Positions 16,921 through 25,007 are shown, numbered from the stretch's first letter. The stretch: DNA of 43,019 nucleotides from Alteromonadaceae bacterium (GCA_013373625.1 JABXHM010000115.1:1-43019), one strand, 5' to 3'. Made by a program: numbers and translations. Notes: generated by a model from the letters alone, not told the origin.

Positions 16921-18297
16921 TTAGTCGTTGCTGGTTAACTTGATAGGATCCAGCAATTTGCTCAGTTCCGCCTTTGACAGTTCGGTCATTTCATCTGCCA
17001 CATCAATTATGGGGCGCTTTTCCTTGTAAGCGCGCTTCGCTATTTCAGCGGCTTTGCTATAGCCTATTACCGGGTTTAACGCGGTAACCAGTATTGGATT
17101 CTTATGCAGGGCTTTTTCCAGATTCTCACGGTTTACGGTAAACCCCTCAATGGCTTTATCAGCCAGTAAGAGAGCACTGTTACTCAGCAGTTCAATGCTG
17201 TTTAGCAGGTTCAGCGCAATTAATGGCAACATCACATTCAATTCAAAATTACCCGACTGACCACCTATAGTAATCGCGGTATCGTTACCCATCACCTGCG
17301 CAGCAGACATTGTCACCGCTTCCGGAATAACCGGATTGACTTTACCGGGCATAATCGATGAACCGGGCTGTAACTCTGGCAGGGCTATTTCACCCAGGCC
17401 AGCCAGTGGTCCGGAATTCATCCAGCGTAAATCGTTGGCCACTTTCATAAACGTAACGGCTGTTGATTTCAGCATGCCGGAAAGTGTGACGGCGGTATCT
17501 TGCGAAGCGATCAGCGCAAAGTGGTTGGTGGCGGGCGTAAATGAAATGCCCAGTCGCTCGCTTAAGCGTGTTGCAAAGGTGTTGGCAAAGTCAGGGTGAC
17601 AGTTAATGCCGGTACCCACTGCTGTACCACCCAGAGCGAGTGACTGAATAGCGGGCTGTAAGTGTGTTAACGACTGTATCTGTTGATCGATCTGCGCTTG
17701 CCAGCCAGACAAGCTCTGATCCATGCGAATTGGCATGGCATCCATTAAATGCGTACGCCCTGTTTTGCAGTATTCTCTCAGTGTGACTGCCTTTGCTTCA
17801 ATGGTATCGCGCAATTTAGTCAGTGCCGGCAGTAACTCGGTGTGTAACATCCGGGCGGCGCTTACATGAATAGTTGTAGGGATGACATCATTGCTGCTTT
17901 GCCCATAATTGACGTGATCGTTAGGGTGAATGTCTGTGCCCGAGAGTTTACTGGCGAGGTTAGCGATCACCTCATTGGCATTCATGTTGGTGCTGGTACC
18001 AGAGCCGGTTTGATACACATCAACCGGAAAATGGCTCATCAAATTATCGTCGTCTAACAGGCGTTCACACGCTTTGTGTATGGCATCGGCAATAGCTGGG
18101 TCGAGCAATTCCAAGTCTTTATTAGCAGTAGCCGCAGCGTGTTTAACCTCAATGATGCTGCGAATAAAGGGCGCAGGCATAACCTGACCGCTAACCGGAA
18201 AGTTATTAACCGCGCGTTGCGTTTGGGCGCCATAGAGAGCATCAGCCGGCACTTCCAGCTCTCCCATACTGTCTGATTCTATTCGTGTATTGGTCAT
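16921..18297 (-). CDS. fumC: Fumarate hydratase class II
   Basis: 458 residues from the ATG at 18297 (MTNTRIESDSMGELEVPADALYG), which aligns with the standard FumC start. An in-frame upstream extension to 18459 would overlap the neighbouring gene and is not credible. The superfamily signature GSSIMPGKVNP is present, as are GSGTSTNMNANEV and the TGRTHLMDAMPI active-site segment. It is the oxygen-stable tetrameric fumarase of the TCA cycle, interconverting fumarate and malate. No 4Fe-4S cysteines are expected or seen. It sits just downstream of the Fur-box operon, but about 140 bases separate it from the DUF4198 stop, so co-transcription is possible but unproven. Confidence 0.96.
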   Translation of the reverse strand: MTNTRIESDSMGELEVPADALYGAQTQRAVNNFPVSGQVMPAPFIRSIIEVKHAAATANKDLELLDPAIADAIHKACERLLDDDNLMSHFPVDVYQTGSGTSTNMNANEVIANLASKLSGTDIHPNDHVNYGQSSNDVIPTTIHVSAARMLHTELLPALTKLRDTIEAKAVTLREYCKTGRTHLMDAMPIRMDQSLSGWQAQIDQQIQSLTHLQPAIQSLALGGTAVGTGINCHPDFANTFATRLSERLGISFTPATNHFALIASQDTAVTLSGMLKSTAVTFMKVANDLRWMNSGPLAGLGEIALPELQPGSSIMPGKVNPVIPEAVTMSAAQVMGNDTAITIGGQSGNFELNVMLPLIALNLLNSIELLSNSALLLADKAIEGFTVNRENLEKALHKNPILVTALNPVIGYSKAAEIAKRAYKEKRPIIDVADEMTELSKAELSKLLDPIKLTSND

Positions 18298-18439
18298 AAT
18301 TATCTTACGTCCTGGTAATAAAGTGATCGTAAGTGGGTACGAATGGAAGGCTGGGTTACGATCAACGGTAACTGCAATAATAGTGGGTATGAACATAGCC
18401 GACAAACATCGGCTGTGCTCATGGGACAATCTGTATGGA

Positions 18440-19267
18440 TTACAACGACAAGACTTCAAATACCAATACGTAACTTGCGCGACGCTTCATGGCAGGGGCT
18501 GACACCTTAGTATCTTCCAGTTCAGCTTCGAGCCAGTACATACCGGGTTCATCAAATTGCAGCGTGATTTTACCCTCTGCATTCGCTGTAACCTCAAGAT
18601 CAGAAGCGGTATCACGGTACTTTTCGCCGTCTTTAACGACCACCGCTTTGGTGCCTTCGGCGGGTTCGCCATTCATGAAAAGCTGGAAACTGATGTCCTC
18701 GCCTGTATAGGCATCATTAGGGTGTGTGAGCGCTTTCAGCTCAAGCCCCTTACCAGTTAGCGTATTGGTTGCAGACGTCGGCGCCCCCAACGTAACATAC
18801 ACCTCCATGCGGTTAGCCGTTTCCATTACCATTAACTCTTTGGCCTCCTGCGGCACAGACTGGTAAAAATCTTCCACACTGGCGGATTCACCGCGGCCGG
18901 GCCAACGATGGCGCTCACCCTCTTCGTCTCGCCAAAATGCCATCAAAGACTGTGATGCATTAAATACCTTGTACGTACCGCTTTCAGTTAGCTCGATATC
19001 AAATACACTGCGGTAACGCAGCTTCTGTTGATGCTGCAGGGCCACGGGCTCACCTGAGGGCGACAGCACGGATAAGCGCTCAAGTGGATACGCAAAGTGA
19101 TCAGGATGAAAAATACCATTTGCAACAGCGGCATCAAAGGTGATCCACTCACTCTCGCCGGATACTGCTGTGGTAGAAGGCTTTATCCATGCGCGGTGCG
19201 CATGACTGATTGGGCTAGCCAGGGTCAGTGCCAGCGCGGTGGCACCGATAATAAGAGATTTGTTCAT
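18440..19267 (-). CDS. DUF4198 family periplasmic protein
   Basis: 275 residues with a signal peptide (MNKSLIIGATALALTLASPISHA, cleavage about residue 23) and a beta-rich body. The mature start HRAWIKPSTTAVSGESEWITFDAAVAN and the C-terminal Ig-like part (about 165-265, GKITLQFDEPGMYWLEAEL) match DUF4198 proteins. These are often encoded with metal uptake or metal reduction genes and may bind metal ions in the periplasm. It overlaps the upstream PepSY/DUF2271 gene by four bases (ATGA), so the two are translationally coupled and share the Fur-box promoter region. The exact ligand is unknown. Confidence 0.85.
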   Translation of the reverse strand: MNKSLIIGATALALTLASPISHAHRAWIKPSTTAVSGESEWITFDAAVANGIFHPDHFAYPLERLSVLSPSGEPVALQHQQKLRYRSVFDIELTESGTYKVFNASQSLMAFWRDEEGERHRWPGRGESASVEDFYQSVPQEAKELMVMETANRMEVYVTLGAPTSATNTLTGKGLELKALTHPNDAYTGEDISFQLFMNGEPAEGTKAVVVKDGEKYRDTASDLEVTANAEGKITLQFDEPGMYWLEAELEDTKVSAPAMKRRASYVLVFEVLSL

Positions 19268-20325
19268 TTTGCAGGCTCCATAATGATGTGTATCGAAGAG
19301 AGTTCGTGCTTACCTTGCGCACGTTCTGATATTGGTTGCTTAACAGGTAATGTCAGGGGGAGTTTTAATGTTTCCCGGCCGCCGAGTTCGCGGGCCGCTT
19401 CTACCCAAATAAAATAGTCTCCGGCGGGCACATCGTTAAAGCGACCGTCGAGATTTATGTCAGAAGTGCCGGGGCGCCTGGTTGCGCCACTTATACCGTC
19501 AATTGGCAGTTCGGCACTACGGCCACTACGACGCCACCACAAACGTAAATCCTTAAGCCATTTTTCACCTTCGTCGTCGGCCATGGCTGTGTCGTACCAA
19601 ACAGCGATATCGACGACACGTTCACCACGTTCGTTAGCCAGCCACACTGCCACATAGGGAGCGTGGTACTCGGCCACTGCCATGCGAGGCAGACTAACAC
19701 GCAACTCGTTGGCTTTGGCATGAGAAGGGAACACCAAAAAGGCAATAGGAATAACTAAGCCGGCAATGACCAGCGGCCAGGTTTTGTTGCGCCCCTTGGC
19801 GTAGCGCTTTAATAACATTAGTCCTGTAACACTAAACACAATACATGCTCCTGAAAAGATATCGAGAAACCAGCGCCACGCTGAGGGCGTGTTGCGGCCT
19901 TTATGCAAGTCATTTAAATAAGCAATCGCCCCCCGGTTAGTTGCTTCCTGATAGAACTCGCCGGTATCAAGGGTAATGGTGAACCATTTATCGCCACCGG
20001 CACGAGGCATTGCCACATACACTTCAAAATCATCCCACTGTGCTTCAATTCGTCCGGGTAAGACACTACCGGTTGCATCGCGGTACCATTTGCGAAACGC
20101 GGGGCTAAAGCGGTGTTGTTGCATAATTTCCTTGAGTAGGGAAGGGCTGATGCTGGCTTCGCTAACTACCGTTTGTGGTGAGCTTTCAATGCTTCCCGCA
20201 TGATTAAGCGTTATGCCGGTTACAGCAAATAGCAGCATGCCGATGAGGCATATCGCCGAACTCACCCAGTGCCAGTTCTTCCAGTTCCAAAAATGACGGG
20301 ACATCCAGGCCATTAATTGCTCCAT
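19264..20325 (-). CDS. PepSY-associated TM protein fused to DUF2271
   Basis: 353 residues. Residues 1-45 hold a Trp-rich start and the first membrane helix (about 21-40). A periplasmic region with a PepSY-like strand (DKWFTITLDTGEFY) follows, then LNDLHKGR (137-144), a motif typical of PepSY-associated TM proteins, and two helices (about 152-173 and 182-200). From about 206 to the end lies a DUF2271-type beta domain (YHAPYVAVWLANERG, GATRRPG, FNDVPAGDYFIWVEAAREL). PepSY-TM proteins often act in siderophore or iron reduction at the inner membrane. The fusion, the DUF4198 partner and the upstream Fur box together suggest an iron-limitation function. The redox activity is inferred; several His residues are present but no clear cofactor motif. 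Confidence 0.85.
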   Translation of the reverse strand: MEQLMAWMSRHFWNWKNWHWVSSAICLIGMLLFAVTGITLNHAGSIESSPQTVVSEASISPSLLKEIMQQHRFSPAFRKWYRDATGSVLPGRIEAQWDDFEVYVAMPRAGGDKWFTITLDTGEFYQEATNRGAIAYLNDLHKGRNTPSAWRWFLDIFSGACIVFSVTGLMLLKRYAKGRNKTWPLVIAGLVIPIAFLVFPSHAKANELRVSLPRMAVAEYHAPYVAVWLANERGERVVDIAVWYDTAMADDEGEKWLKDLRLWWRRSGRSAELPIDGISGATRRPGTSDINLDGRFNDVPAGDYFIWVEAARELGGRETLKLPLTLPVKQPISERAQGKHELSSIHIIMEPAK

Positions 20326-20474
20326 GCAAATGCCAATCGACAGGACCTGCTACCTTGCAGAAAATCAAAGCGGGAAGACTGGCGTGGCCGTTCAGCAAAG
20401 TCATAGAGCGTAAGACTAGTGTGAATTCTATTGTCGGTAAAAGCCCGATTGAGTTGGGGGACTGTGGTATTCAT
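20313..20474 (-). CDS. Possible small ORF overlapping the PepSY gene start
   Basis: 53 codons from the ATG at 20474 (MNTTVPQLNRAF) to a TAA that overlaps the first 13 bases of the PepSY/DUF2271 gene. AGGA lies 11 bases before the start. Its ATG shares one base with the stop of the preceding small ORF (TGATG). The chain of overlaps suggests coupling, but the product is polar, unrecognised and may be fortuitous. Confidence 0.3.
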   Translation of the reverse strand: MNTTVPQLNRAFTDNRIHTSLTLYDFAERPRQSSRFDFLQGSRSCRLAFAWSN

Positions 20475-20608
20475 CAACGTTCATGTCCTGCGATAATCAG
20501 AAATAACAGAGCTGTTGCGGTGGGCGCGATGAGCGCAGCCTGTTGGAATAACAGCAATATCAGCCCGGCAACGAAGAGAGGATACTTCAAGCGCCGACAC
20601 TTTTGCAA
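20474..20608 (-). CDS. Possible 44-residue double-helix membrane peptide
   Basis: A TTG-started frame beginning QKCRRLKYPLFVAGLILL after the initiator. It has two hydrophobic stretches joined by a QQAALIAPTA linker and ends AGHER. The 'positive residues, helix, turn, helix' layout is that of a real small membrane protein, and it leads directly into the next ORF through TGATG. Against it: the TTG is only three bases from the Fur box, so the transcript might start inside it, and no clear ribosome binding site is seen. A later start may be used. Confidence 0.35.
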   Translation of the reverse strand: MQKCRRLKYPLFVAGLILLLFQQAALIAPTATALLFLIIAGHER

Positions 20609-20610
20609 AT

Positions 20611-20629
20611 ATAAATGATAATAATTACC
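20611..20629. promoter_or_regulatory. Fur box
   Basis: ATAAATGATAATAATTACC agrees with the 19-base Fur consensus at 14 positions. It lies upstream of the leftward PepSY/DUF2271-DUF4198 operon, where it would overlap or adjoin the promoter. Iron-repressed expression is the expected outcome. Confidence 0.65.
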
Positions 20630-20705
20630 ATTAAGTTTTGTGGTTTTTGCTCTGTGTAATTTTGGTAGTGGCTTATCGGAGTTGAAATTGGCTGTGCTCT
20701 GGCGA

Positions 20706-20744
20706 CTGATTTTGCAATCAGGGTGGCAGGGCGTTGCGCCCCGC
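20706..20744 (-). terminator. Tandem hairpins after the GlyGly-CTERM gene
   Basis: Two adjacent inverted repeats: GCAGGGCG/CGCCCCGC with loop TTG (20726-20744), and CTGATT/AATCAG with loop TTGC (20706-20721). They follow the stop of the leftward gene ending at 20758. No T-run is present, so termination is only suggested. Confidence 0.35.
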
Positions 20745-20757
20745 AGCCATAGTGTTG

Positions 20758-21507
20758 CTAACTCACTTTATTGGACTTTCTTGACAAGGCGTTAGCGTTC
20801 AAACGTCGGCTGATGATAATTAATAGCAGCATTAAACTTGTCCAAAGTCCCCAACTACCTCCATGGCTTTCAATTACCACTTCTCTGGTAGCTGGTATGT
20901 CATAATCGACACTTTCCATACTTTGGTAAGACAAGTCTGCATCACTGTAAGCGTCTATGGTGGCAACATGCACATCAGTGTCGGCATCAATCAACTCGAT
21001 CAGGATATCATAGTCGTTACTGGGGTAGCCGGTGATTAATTCGTTCTCGAGTAACACCCCGTCTTCACTGCTATCATTATAAAGTTCAAACACATCGGTC
21101 ACATGAAAGGGTTCATAATAATCTTCAGTGCCCAAATAAACGATGGCATAAACCGGCGCGCGGTAGTAATGAGTGTCAGCATCAAATTCCAAATCGAAAG
21201 CGGAAAAGTAGCCATCGTAGTCGCGGTCAGTGTAGAGTGTTACCCAAGCATCATAAAACCAGTAATCGGCACTTTGCGTACTACGCAGTTGTTCGCCGGA
21301 TTTAGCCGACAAACTGGCGAGCTCGACTTTTTTTTGCGTGATTTTTTTTACACTTTTATCGCTATTAAGTGTTGGCGTATGCTGTGTTTCAGTGACGCTG
21401 ACCACGGCTACGTTACCAGGCTGAGATGCCGTTGCCTGGGGAGTAAACAAACTCAATGAAGCGAATACTGCGGTAATCAATAAGTAATGTGTAATATGAC
21501 TTTTCAT
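20758..21507 (-). CDS. GlyGly-CTERM surface protein, choice-of-anchor H type
   Basis: 249 residues with an N-terminal signal peptide (about 1-27). The central region (about 80-200) is rich in Asp and Tyr (YWFYDAWVTLYTDRDYDGY, EFDADTHYYRAPVYA, ELITGYPSNDYDILIELIDA) and resembles the 'choice-of-anchor H' family, which I recognise from memory. The C-terminus has GGSWG (216-220), a helix (about 221-233) and RR (234-235). This is the GlyGly-CTERM sorting signal that rhombosortase cleaves before type II secretion to the cell surface. The tail after RR is longer than usual (14 residues). It is divergent from the metallo-beta-lactamase gene and is probably exported; the ligand is unknown. Confidence 0.8.
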   Translation of the reverse strand: MKSHITHYLLITAVFASLSLFTPQATASQPGNVAVVSVTETQHTPTLNSDKSVKKITQKKVELASLSAKSGEQLRSTQSADYWFYDAWVTLYTDRDYDGYFSAFDLEFDADTHYYRAPVYAIVYLGTEDYYEPFHVTDVFELYNDSSEDGVLLENELITGYPSNDYDILIELIDADTDVHVATIDAYSDADLSYQSMESVDYDIPATREVVIESHGGSWGLWTSLMLLLIIISRRLNANALSRKSNKVS

Positions 21508-21610
21508 GATCGCGTTTCCTGTTTTACTGACCCTGTCTGTTAAAAGCAGTGTGCGAAAATTTGACTGAACAATAACTGAAGCCTAACTTAACCCCGGAGC
21601 GAAATACGCG

Positions 21611-22339
21611 ATGCGAGCTGTTACCTGTTATATCTGTTTGTTGCTTTGCCTCAACCTGCCAACGCTGGCTGTTCATAGTGCTGAGTTTGCGGTGACACCG
21701 CTTCAGGATAAGGTGTTTCTGCATCAGTCCGGCCGCTATGTTGAAGGCTACGGCATGGTGACCGGCAATGGTTTAATTGTACTGACCAGTGATCAGCACG
21801 CTGTGCTAATTGATACACCCTGGGATGCTGCCGATGTTGATGAATTATTTACCTGGCTTGAGGAGCGTGGCTTGACCCTCCAAGGGGTCATCGTTACACA
21901 TTCCCATGAAGATGCAGGAGGACACCTGGCTATGTTCCATGAACGTGATATTCCGAGCTGGGCTTACGCTCTCACTAATAAGCTGCTAGCTGAACAAGGA
22001 GAAACGCCGGCAACGCACTCTTTCAGCGGCAGTGAATGGGTTGTCGCCAACCGCCTTGAGGCTTTTTATCCGGGGCCGGGGCATACGATGGATAATTCAG
22101 TAGTATGGCTGGCAGAGCACAATATATTGTTTGGTGGGTGCTTTATCAGAGAGCAGGCCACTGACTCTTTAGGTTATACCGCTGAAGGTGATGTGTCAGT
22201 ATGGCCCGATTCCCTTAAACAGGTGCAGGCAAGATATCCCAAAGCGCAGTGGGTTGTTCCTGGCCACGGCGAAGTAGGGGGGCAACAACTTATTGAACAC
22301 ACTGCGGCGTTAGCGAGTGCCGCCAGGAGCCCGCGATAA
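21611..22339 (+). CDS. Subclass B1 metallo-beta-lactamase
   Basis: 242 residues with a signal peptide (cleavage about residue 23, HSA|EF). All six zinc ligands of subclass B1 are present: His97, His99 and Asp101 (THSHEDAGG), His158 (YPGPGHTMDN), Cys177 (FGGCFIR) and His219 (VVPGHGEVGG). The Arg after the Cys (Arg180) is at the position that contacts the beta-lactam carboxylate. Following the HxHxD motif there is Ala where many B1 enzymes have Arg or Lys. Periplasmic zinc hydrolysis of penicillins, cephalosporins and carbapenems is the family activity; it is untested here. No integron, IS or resistance cassette surrounds it, so it looks like a resident chromosomal enzyme. Confidence 0.9.
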   Translation: MRAVTCYICLLLCLNLPTLAVHSAEFAVTPLQDKVFLHQSGRYVEGYGMVTGNGLIVLTSDQHAVLIDTPWDAADVDELFTWLEERGLTLQGVIVTHSHEDAGGHLAMFHERDIPSWAYALTNKLLAEQGETPATHSFSGSEWVVANRLEAFYPGPGHTMDNSVVWLAEHNILFGGCFIREQATDSLGYTAEGDVSVWPDSLKQVQARYPKAQWVVPGHGEVGGQQLIEHTAALASAARSPR

Positions 22340-22551
22340 ACGATTGAGCTGTGCGCCCTTAACACAAAATAACCCGATAGACAGAGCGGCATTCACTGCA
22401 CACGACCAATAGCATTGTATCGACAAGCCACTGTGGTTATGCTGGACAAAATAGCATCAGACTATTCACCATTGTAATTTCCTTTAAATTTTCGTTATCA
22501 GGACTGTTTATTCTGTCTGTATTTGCAGGCCGATGTTACTTTGGAGCAGTT

Positions 22552-23742
22552 ATGCAACGACGACGTTTTCTTCAGGGCGCACTGGGTGGCGGTATCGCCA
22601 GCTCTCTTATAGGATGTGCTAAAACCTCAAAACCTGTTAATCATGCTTTACCTTTTTCCACCGCCGAATTACCTCTACAAACTCCCTCTCTGGCTCCCAT
22701 TAATGCTTACGCTGACCGTATCATTAGCACCAATGTCTGTACCCGGCCGTTTCGGCCTCAGGGCCCTCGTACCGAAGTTGAACAATCGGGCAATAAAACG
22801 CTGATACATAATTACGGCCATGGTGGCAGTGGTTGGTCATTGTCGTGGGGCAGTGCTGCATTAGCTGAGTCACTTATTCAGGCTGATAAGCAAACGCCTG
22901 TTGCCGTGGTAGGTTGCGGCGCAATTGGATTGACGACAGCTATACAGTGTCAGCGCGCCGGTTATAACGTTACCATTTATGCCAAAGAGCGGCCGCCCTA
23001 TGTTCGCTCTTCTTACGCCACCGGAATTTGGTCACCAGACTCAAGGATAGTGACACTGGACCATGCCAAAGCGTTCGCTGATCGCTGGCAGTGGATGGCG
23101 AGACTATCCTATTTGCGCTTTCAGACCTTGCTTGGTTTAGCCGGCACACCGGTAGAGTGGACAACCATGTTTCGCATGGCAGATAAACCCTTTGATGATC
23201 ATGGCGGACACAATATTCCCGGCGAGCCACCGTATCCCAATTATCGACAGGCGTTACTCAGTGATCTAAACCCAAAGGCGCGGGATTTACCTGCAGATAA
23301 GAACCCATTTGCTACGTCGTATGTACGACAGTTTCCACTGCTCATGTTTAATATAAGCGCTTACTCACAGCATTTACTCGATGTGTTTCATCGCGGTGGC
23401 GGCAGAATTGTTAACCGTACGCTTAGTGGAATTGATGACTTCAAACAGTTTGATGAGACGGTGATTGTTAACTGCACCGGATACGGCGCCAAAGCATTGC
23501 TCAATGATGAGTCGATAATTCCGGTTCGTGGACAAACCTGTAAACTCATGCCCCAGCCAGAAGTAAAATACGGCCTTCAGTATTTTGACCAACATACCTC
23601 GGTATACCCGCGTCGCGACGGATTATTAGTGCAGGCAGGTGCTGAAGGCGATTTTAACAACCCACTGGCCAATATTGATCCGCAGGAATCTGTTAATGCG
23701 GTGGCACAACTCGCCAAAATAATGCAAAGCATGCAGAGGTAG
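22552..23742 (+). CDS. Tat-exported D-amino-acid oxidase-like flavoprotein with permuted domain order
   Basis: 396 residues. The N-terminus MQRRRFLQGALGGG is a twin-arginine signal, and LIGC (Cys22) looks like a lipobox, so it is probably a periplasmic lipoprotein. In D-amino-acid oxidases the FAD-binding GxGxxG is N-terminal and the HNYGHGG segment is C-terminal. Here RPFRPQGPRTE and HNYGHGGSGWSLSWG (87-101) come first and the Rossmann motif VAVVGCGAIG (117-126) second. The C-terminus stops after the IPVRGQTCKL and LLVQAGAEGDFNN strands that normally precede the missing segment. That is a circular permutation. It is probably an FAD-dependent oxidase or dehydrogenase; the substrate is unknown. 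The ribosome binding site GGAG is good and the frame is unbroken. Confidence 0.8.
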   Translation: MQRRRFLQGALGGGIASSLIGCAKTSKPVNHALPFSTAELPLQTPSLAPINAYADRIISTNVCTRPFRPQGPRTEVEQSGNKTLIHNYGHGGSGWSLSWGSAALAESLIQADKQTPVAVVGCGAIGLTTAIQCQRAGYNVTIYAKERPPYVRSSYATGIWSPDSRIVTLDHAKAFADRWQWMARLSYLRFQTLLGLAGTPVEWTTMFRMADKPFDDHGGHNIPGEPPYPNYRQALLSDLNPKARDLPADKNPFATSYVRQFPLLMFNISAYSQHLLDVFHRGGGRIVNRTLSGIDDFKQFDETVIVNCTGYGAKALLNDESIIPVRGQTCKLMPQPEVKYGLQYFDQHTSVYPRRDGLLVQAGAEGDFNNPLANIDPQESVNAVAQLAKIMQSMQR

Positions 23743-23808
23743 CAGGGGCAAGACGCTCGCAGGGCAGCAAATACCCTGTCATAAAAAGTAAGTAAACTGT
23801 GATGTAAG

Positions 23809-23842
23809 GATTATCCCCCTACAGAATGTACCGGGGATAATC
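23809..23842. terminator. Perfect 10-bp hairpin between convergent genes
   Basis: GATTATCCCC (23809-23818) pairs with GGGGATAATC (23833-23842), with a 14-base loop. It lies between the convergent flavoprotein and rraB genes and may terminate in both directions. No strong T-run follows. Confidence 0.45.
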
Positions 23843-23862
23843 TTGATCAGGCCAAAAAGTGG

Positions 23863-24249
23863 TTATTCTTCTTCAGCATCACTGTCATCGACGCCGTCGC
23901 CGATAAAGTACGTTCCCCAGCCGTCATAGTGCACGTTATGTTTATCGGCAATTTGGAGCAAGGTATCGATATCCTTATCGAGTGCTTCACGATTTAACTG
24001 GCGCTCAGCAATAATATCAAAACAAAACACAGTGCCACCGTCGTCTAAATAGACTTCTTCAGCATCGGTAACTTCAAAGCCAGCTTTAAAGGAGTCGACG
24101 GCGGCTTTTTCAAGCAGGTCGAAGTCTTTGCAAGCCATATGGTGTTCGATGGTATAGGTAGCGTCTGCCTCACTGCCGTCGCTAAGCAGTGCATCGATAG
24201 TTTCCTGGTTAAATTCGTACCATTCAGTACGTTCGTCAAATTGAGTCAT
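23863..24249 (-). CDS. rraB: Regulator of RNase E activity RraB
   Basis: 128 residues (E. coli RraB has 138). It is acidic throughout, with the RraB features: an N-terminal region of TIDALLSDGSEADATYTIEHH type, FDLLEKAAVDSFKAGFEV in the middle, and VHYDGWGTYFIGD near the end, followed by a short acidic tail. It binds RNase E and inhibits it or remodels the degradosome, changing mRNA turnover. It is encoded alone in the cytoplasmic-regulator class, with plsC next on the same strand 33 bases upstream; whether the two share a transcript is unclear. Confidence 0.93.
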   Translation of the reverse strand: MTQFDERTEWYEFNQETIDALLSDGSEADATYTIEHHMACKDFDLLEKAAVDSFKAGFEVTDAEEVYLDDGGTVFCFDIIAERQLNREALDKDIDTLLQIADKHNVHYDGWGTYFIGDGVDDSDAEEE

Positions 24250-24281
24250 AATGTTTGGCCTTAAGGGCAGTTGCTACTAGT

Positions 24282-25007
24282 TTATCGTGATTTGATATTT
24301 TGAGCGACTTCATCGTTGAGTGTCGCAAATTTTTTTTCCATTTCACTATGATAGTAGGCCATCCAGCCTTTCGCTGAGCGACTTTCGTCGAGTTGCTGTG
24401 GTGGCTGCATATCAATGATCATTTCACCGTTATTCCAGCGGTTCCATTTGATTTTGCCATGCAAATTACTTGCAGTAATCATTAACACCGGCGTATTAGT
24501 GGCTAAAGAAAGCCGAAAGGCACCCACTTTGAAAGGCAGTATGCCACGACCGTTCGAGCGTGTACCTTCTGGGAAAAACCACACTGAGAGATGTCGTTCA
24601 GTAATTTTTCTGGCCGTTAACTGTAAGGTGTCGAGAGCCTTGGCAGTGTTCTTACGGTCGATCATAATGTTGCCGCTTAACCAGTAAATCTGGCCAAATA
24701 CGGGTATCCACTTGAGACTTTTTTTGCCAATGGTTACCACTCCGGGAAATGCCGCTTTGCAAATAGTAATAATATCGTAACTGTTTTGATGATTCGCGAT
24801 CACTACATATGATTTACTGGTGTCTAAATCAGCAGGCTTGCGGATGGTTACCTTGAGCCCCAGCAGTTTAGAAAGCTGGCTATACAACTGCCCGGCAATG
24901 AACACATTGTCACGATGAAAAGGCCTGATAATGCAGGCAATAAGTACCAAAAGGTTGATCACCAAAAACGCTATCAACACCAGTGGAATTCGGATCAGAG
25001 CTAACAC
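24282..25007 (-). CDS. plsC: 1-acyl-sn-glycerol-3-phosphate acyltransferase
   Basis: 241 residues (E. coli PlsC has 245). An N-terminal membrane helix (about 5-28) is followed by the acyltransferase motif I HxxxxD in NHQNSYD, motif III FPEGTRS, and the IMIDRKNTAKALDTL segment between them. It adds the second acyl chain to lysophosphatidic acid, making phosphatidic acid for phospholipid synthesis at the inner membrane. It is divergent from the Hpt/HD-GYP gene, and its start is about 260 bases from that gene's ATG. Confidence 0.93.
   Translation of the reverse strand: MLALIRIPLVLIAFLVINLLVLIACIIRPFHRDNVFIAGQLYSQLSKLLGLKVTIRKPADLDTSKSYVVIANHQNSYDIITICKAAFPGVVTIGKKSLKWIPVFGQIYWLSGNIMIDRKNTAKALDTLQLTARKITERHLSVWFFPEGTRSNGRGILPFKVGAFRLSLATNTPVLMITASNLHGKIKWNRWNNGEMIIDMQPPQQLDESRSAKGWMAYYHSEMEKKFATLNDEVAQNIKSR

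Noticed and set aside
18298..18459. N-terminal extension of fumC by 54 residues
   Set aside because: It would overlap the end of the DUF4198 gene and has no similarity to FumC; the ATG at 18297 gives the standard start.
20355..20618. 87-residue plus-strand reading frame across the Fur-box region
   Set aside because: It has no motif, no ribosome binding site and runs against the better-supported leftward small ORFs.
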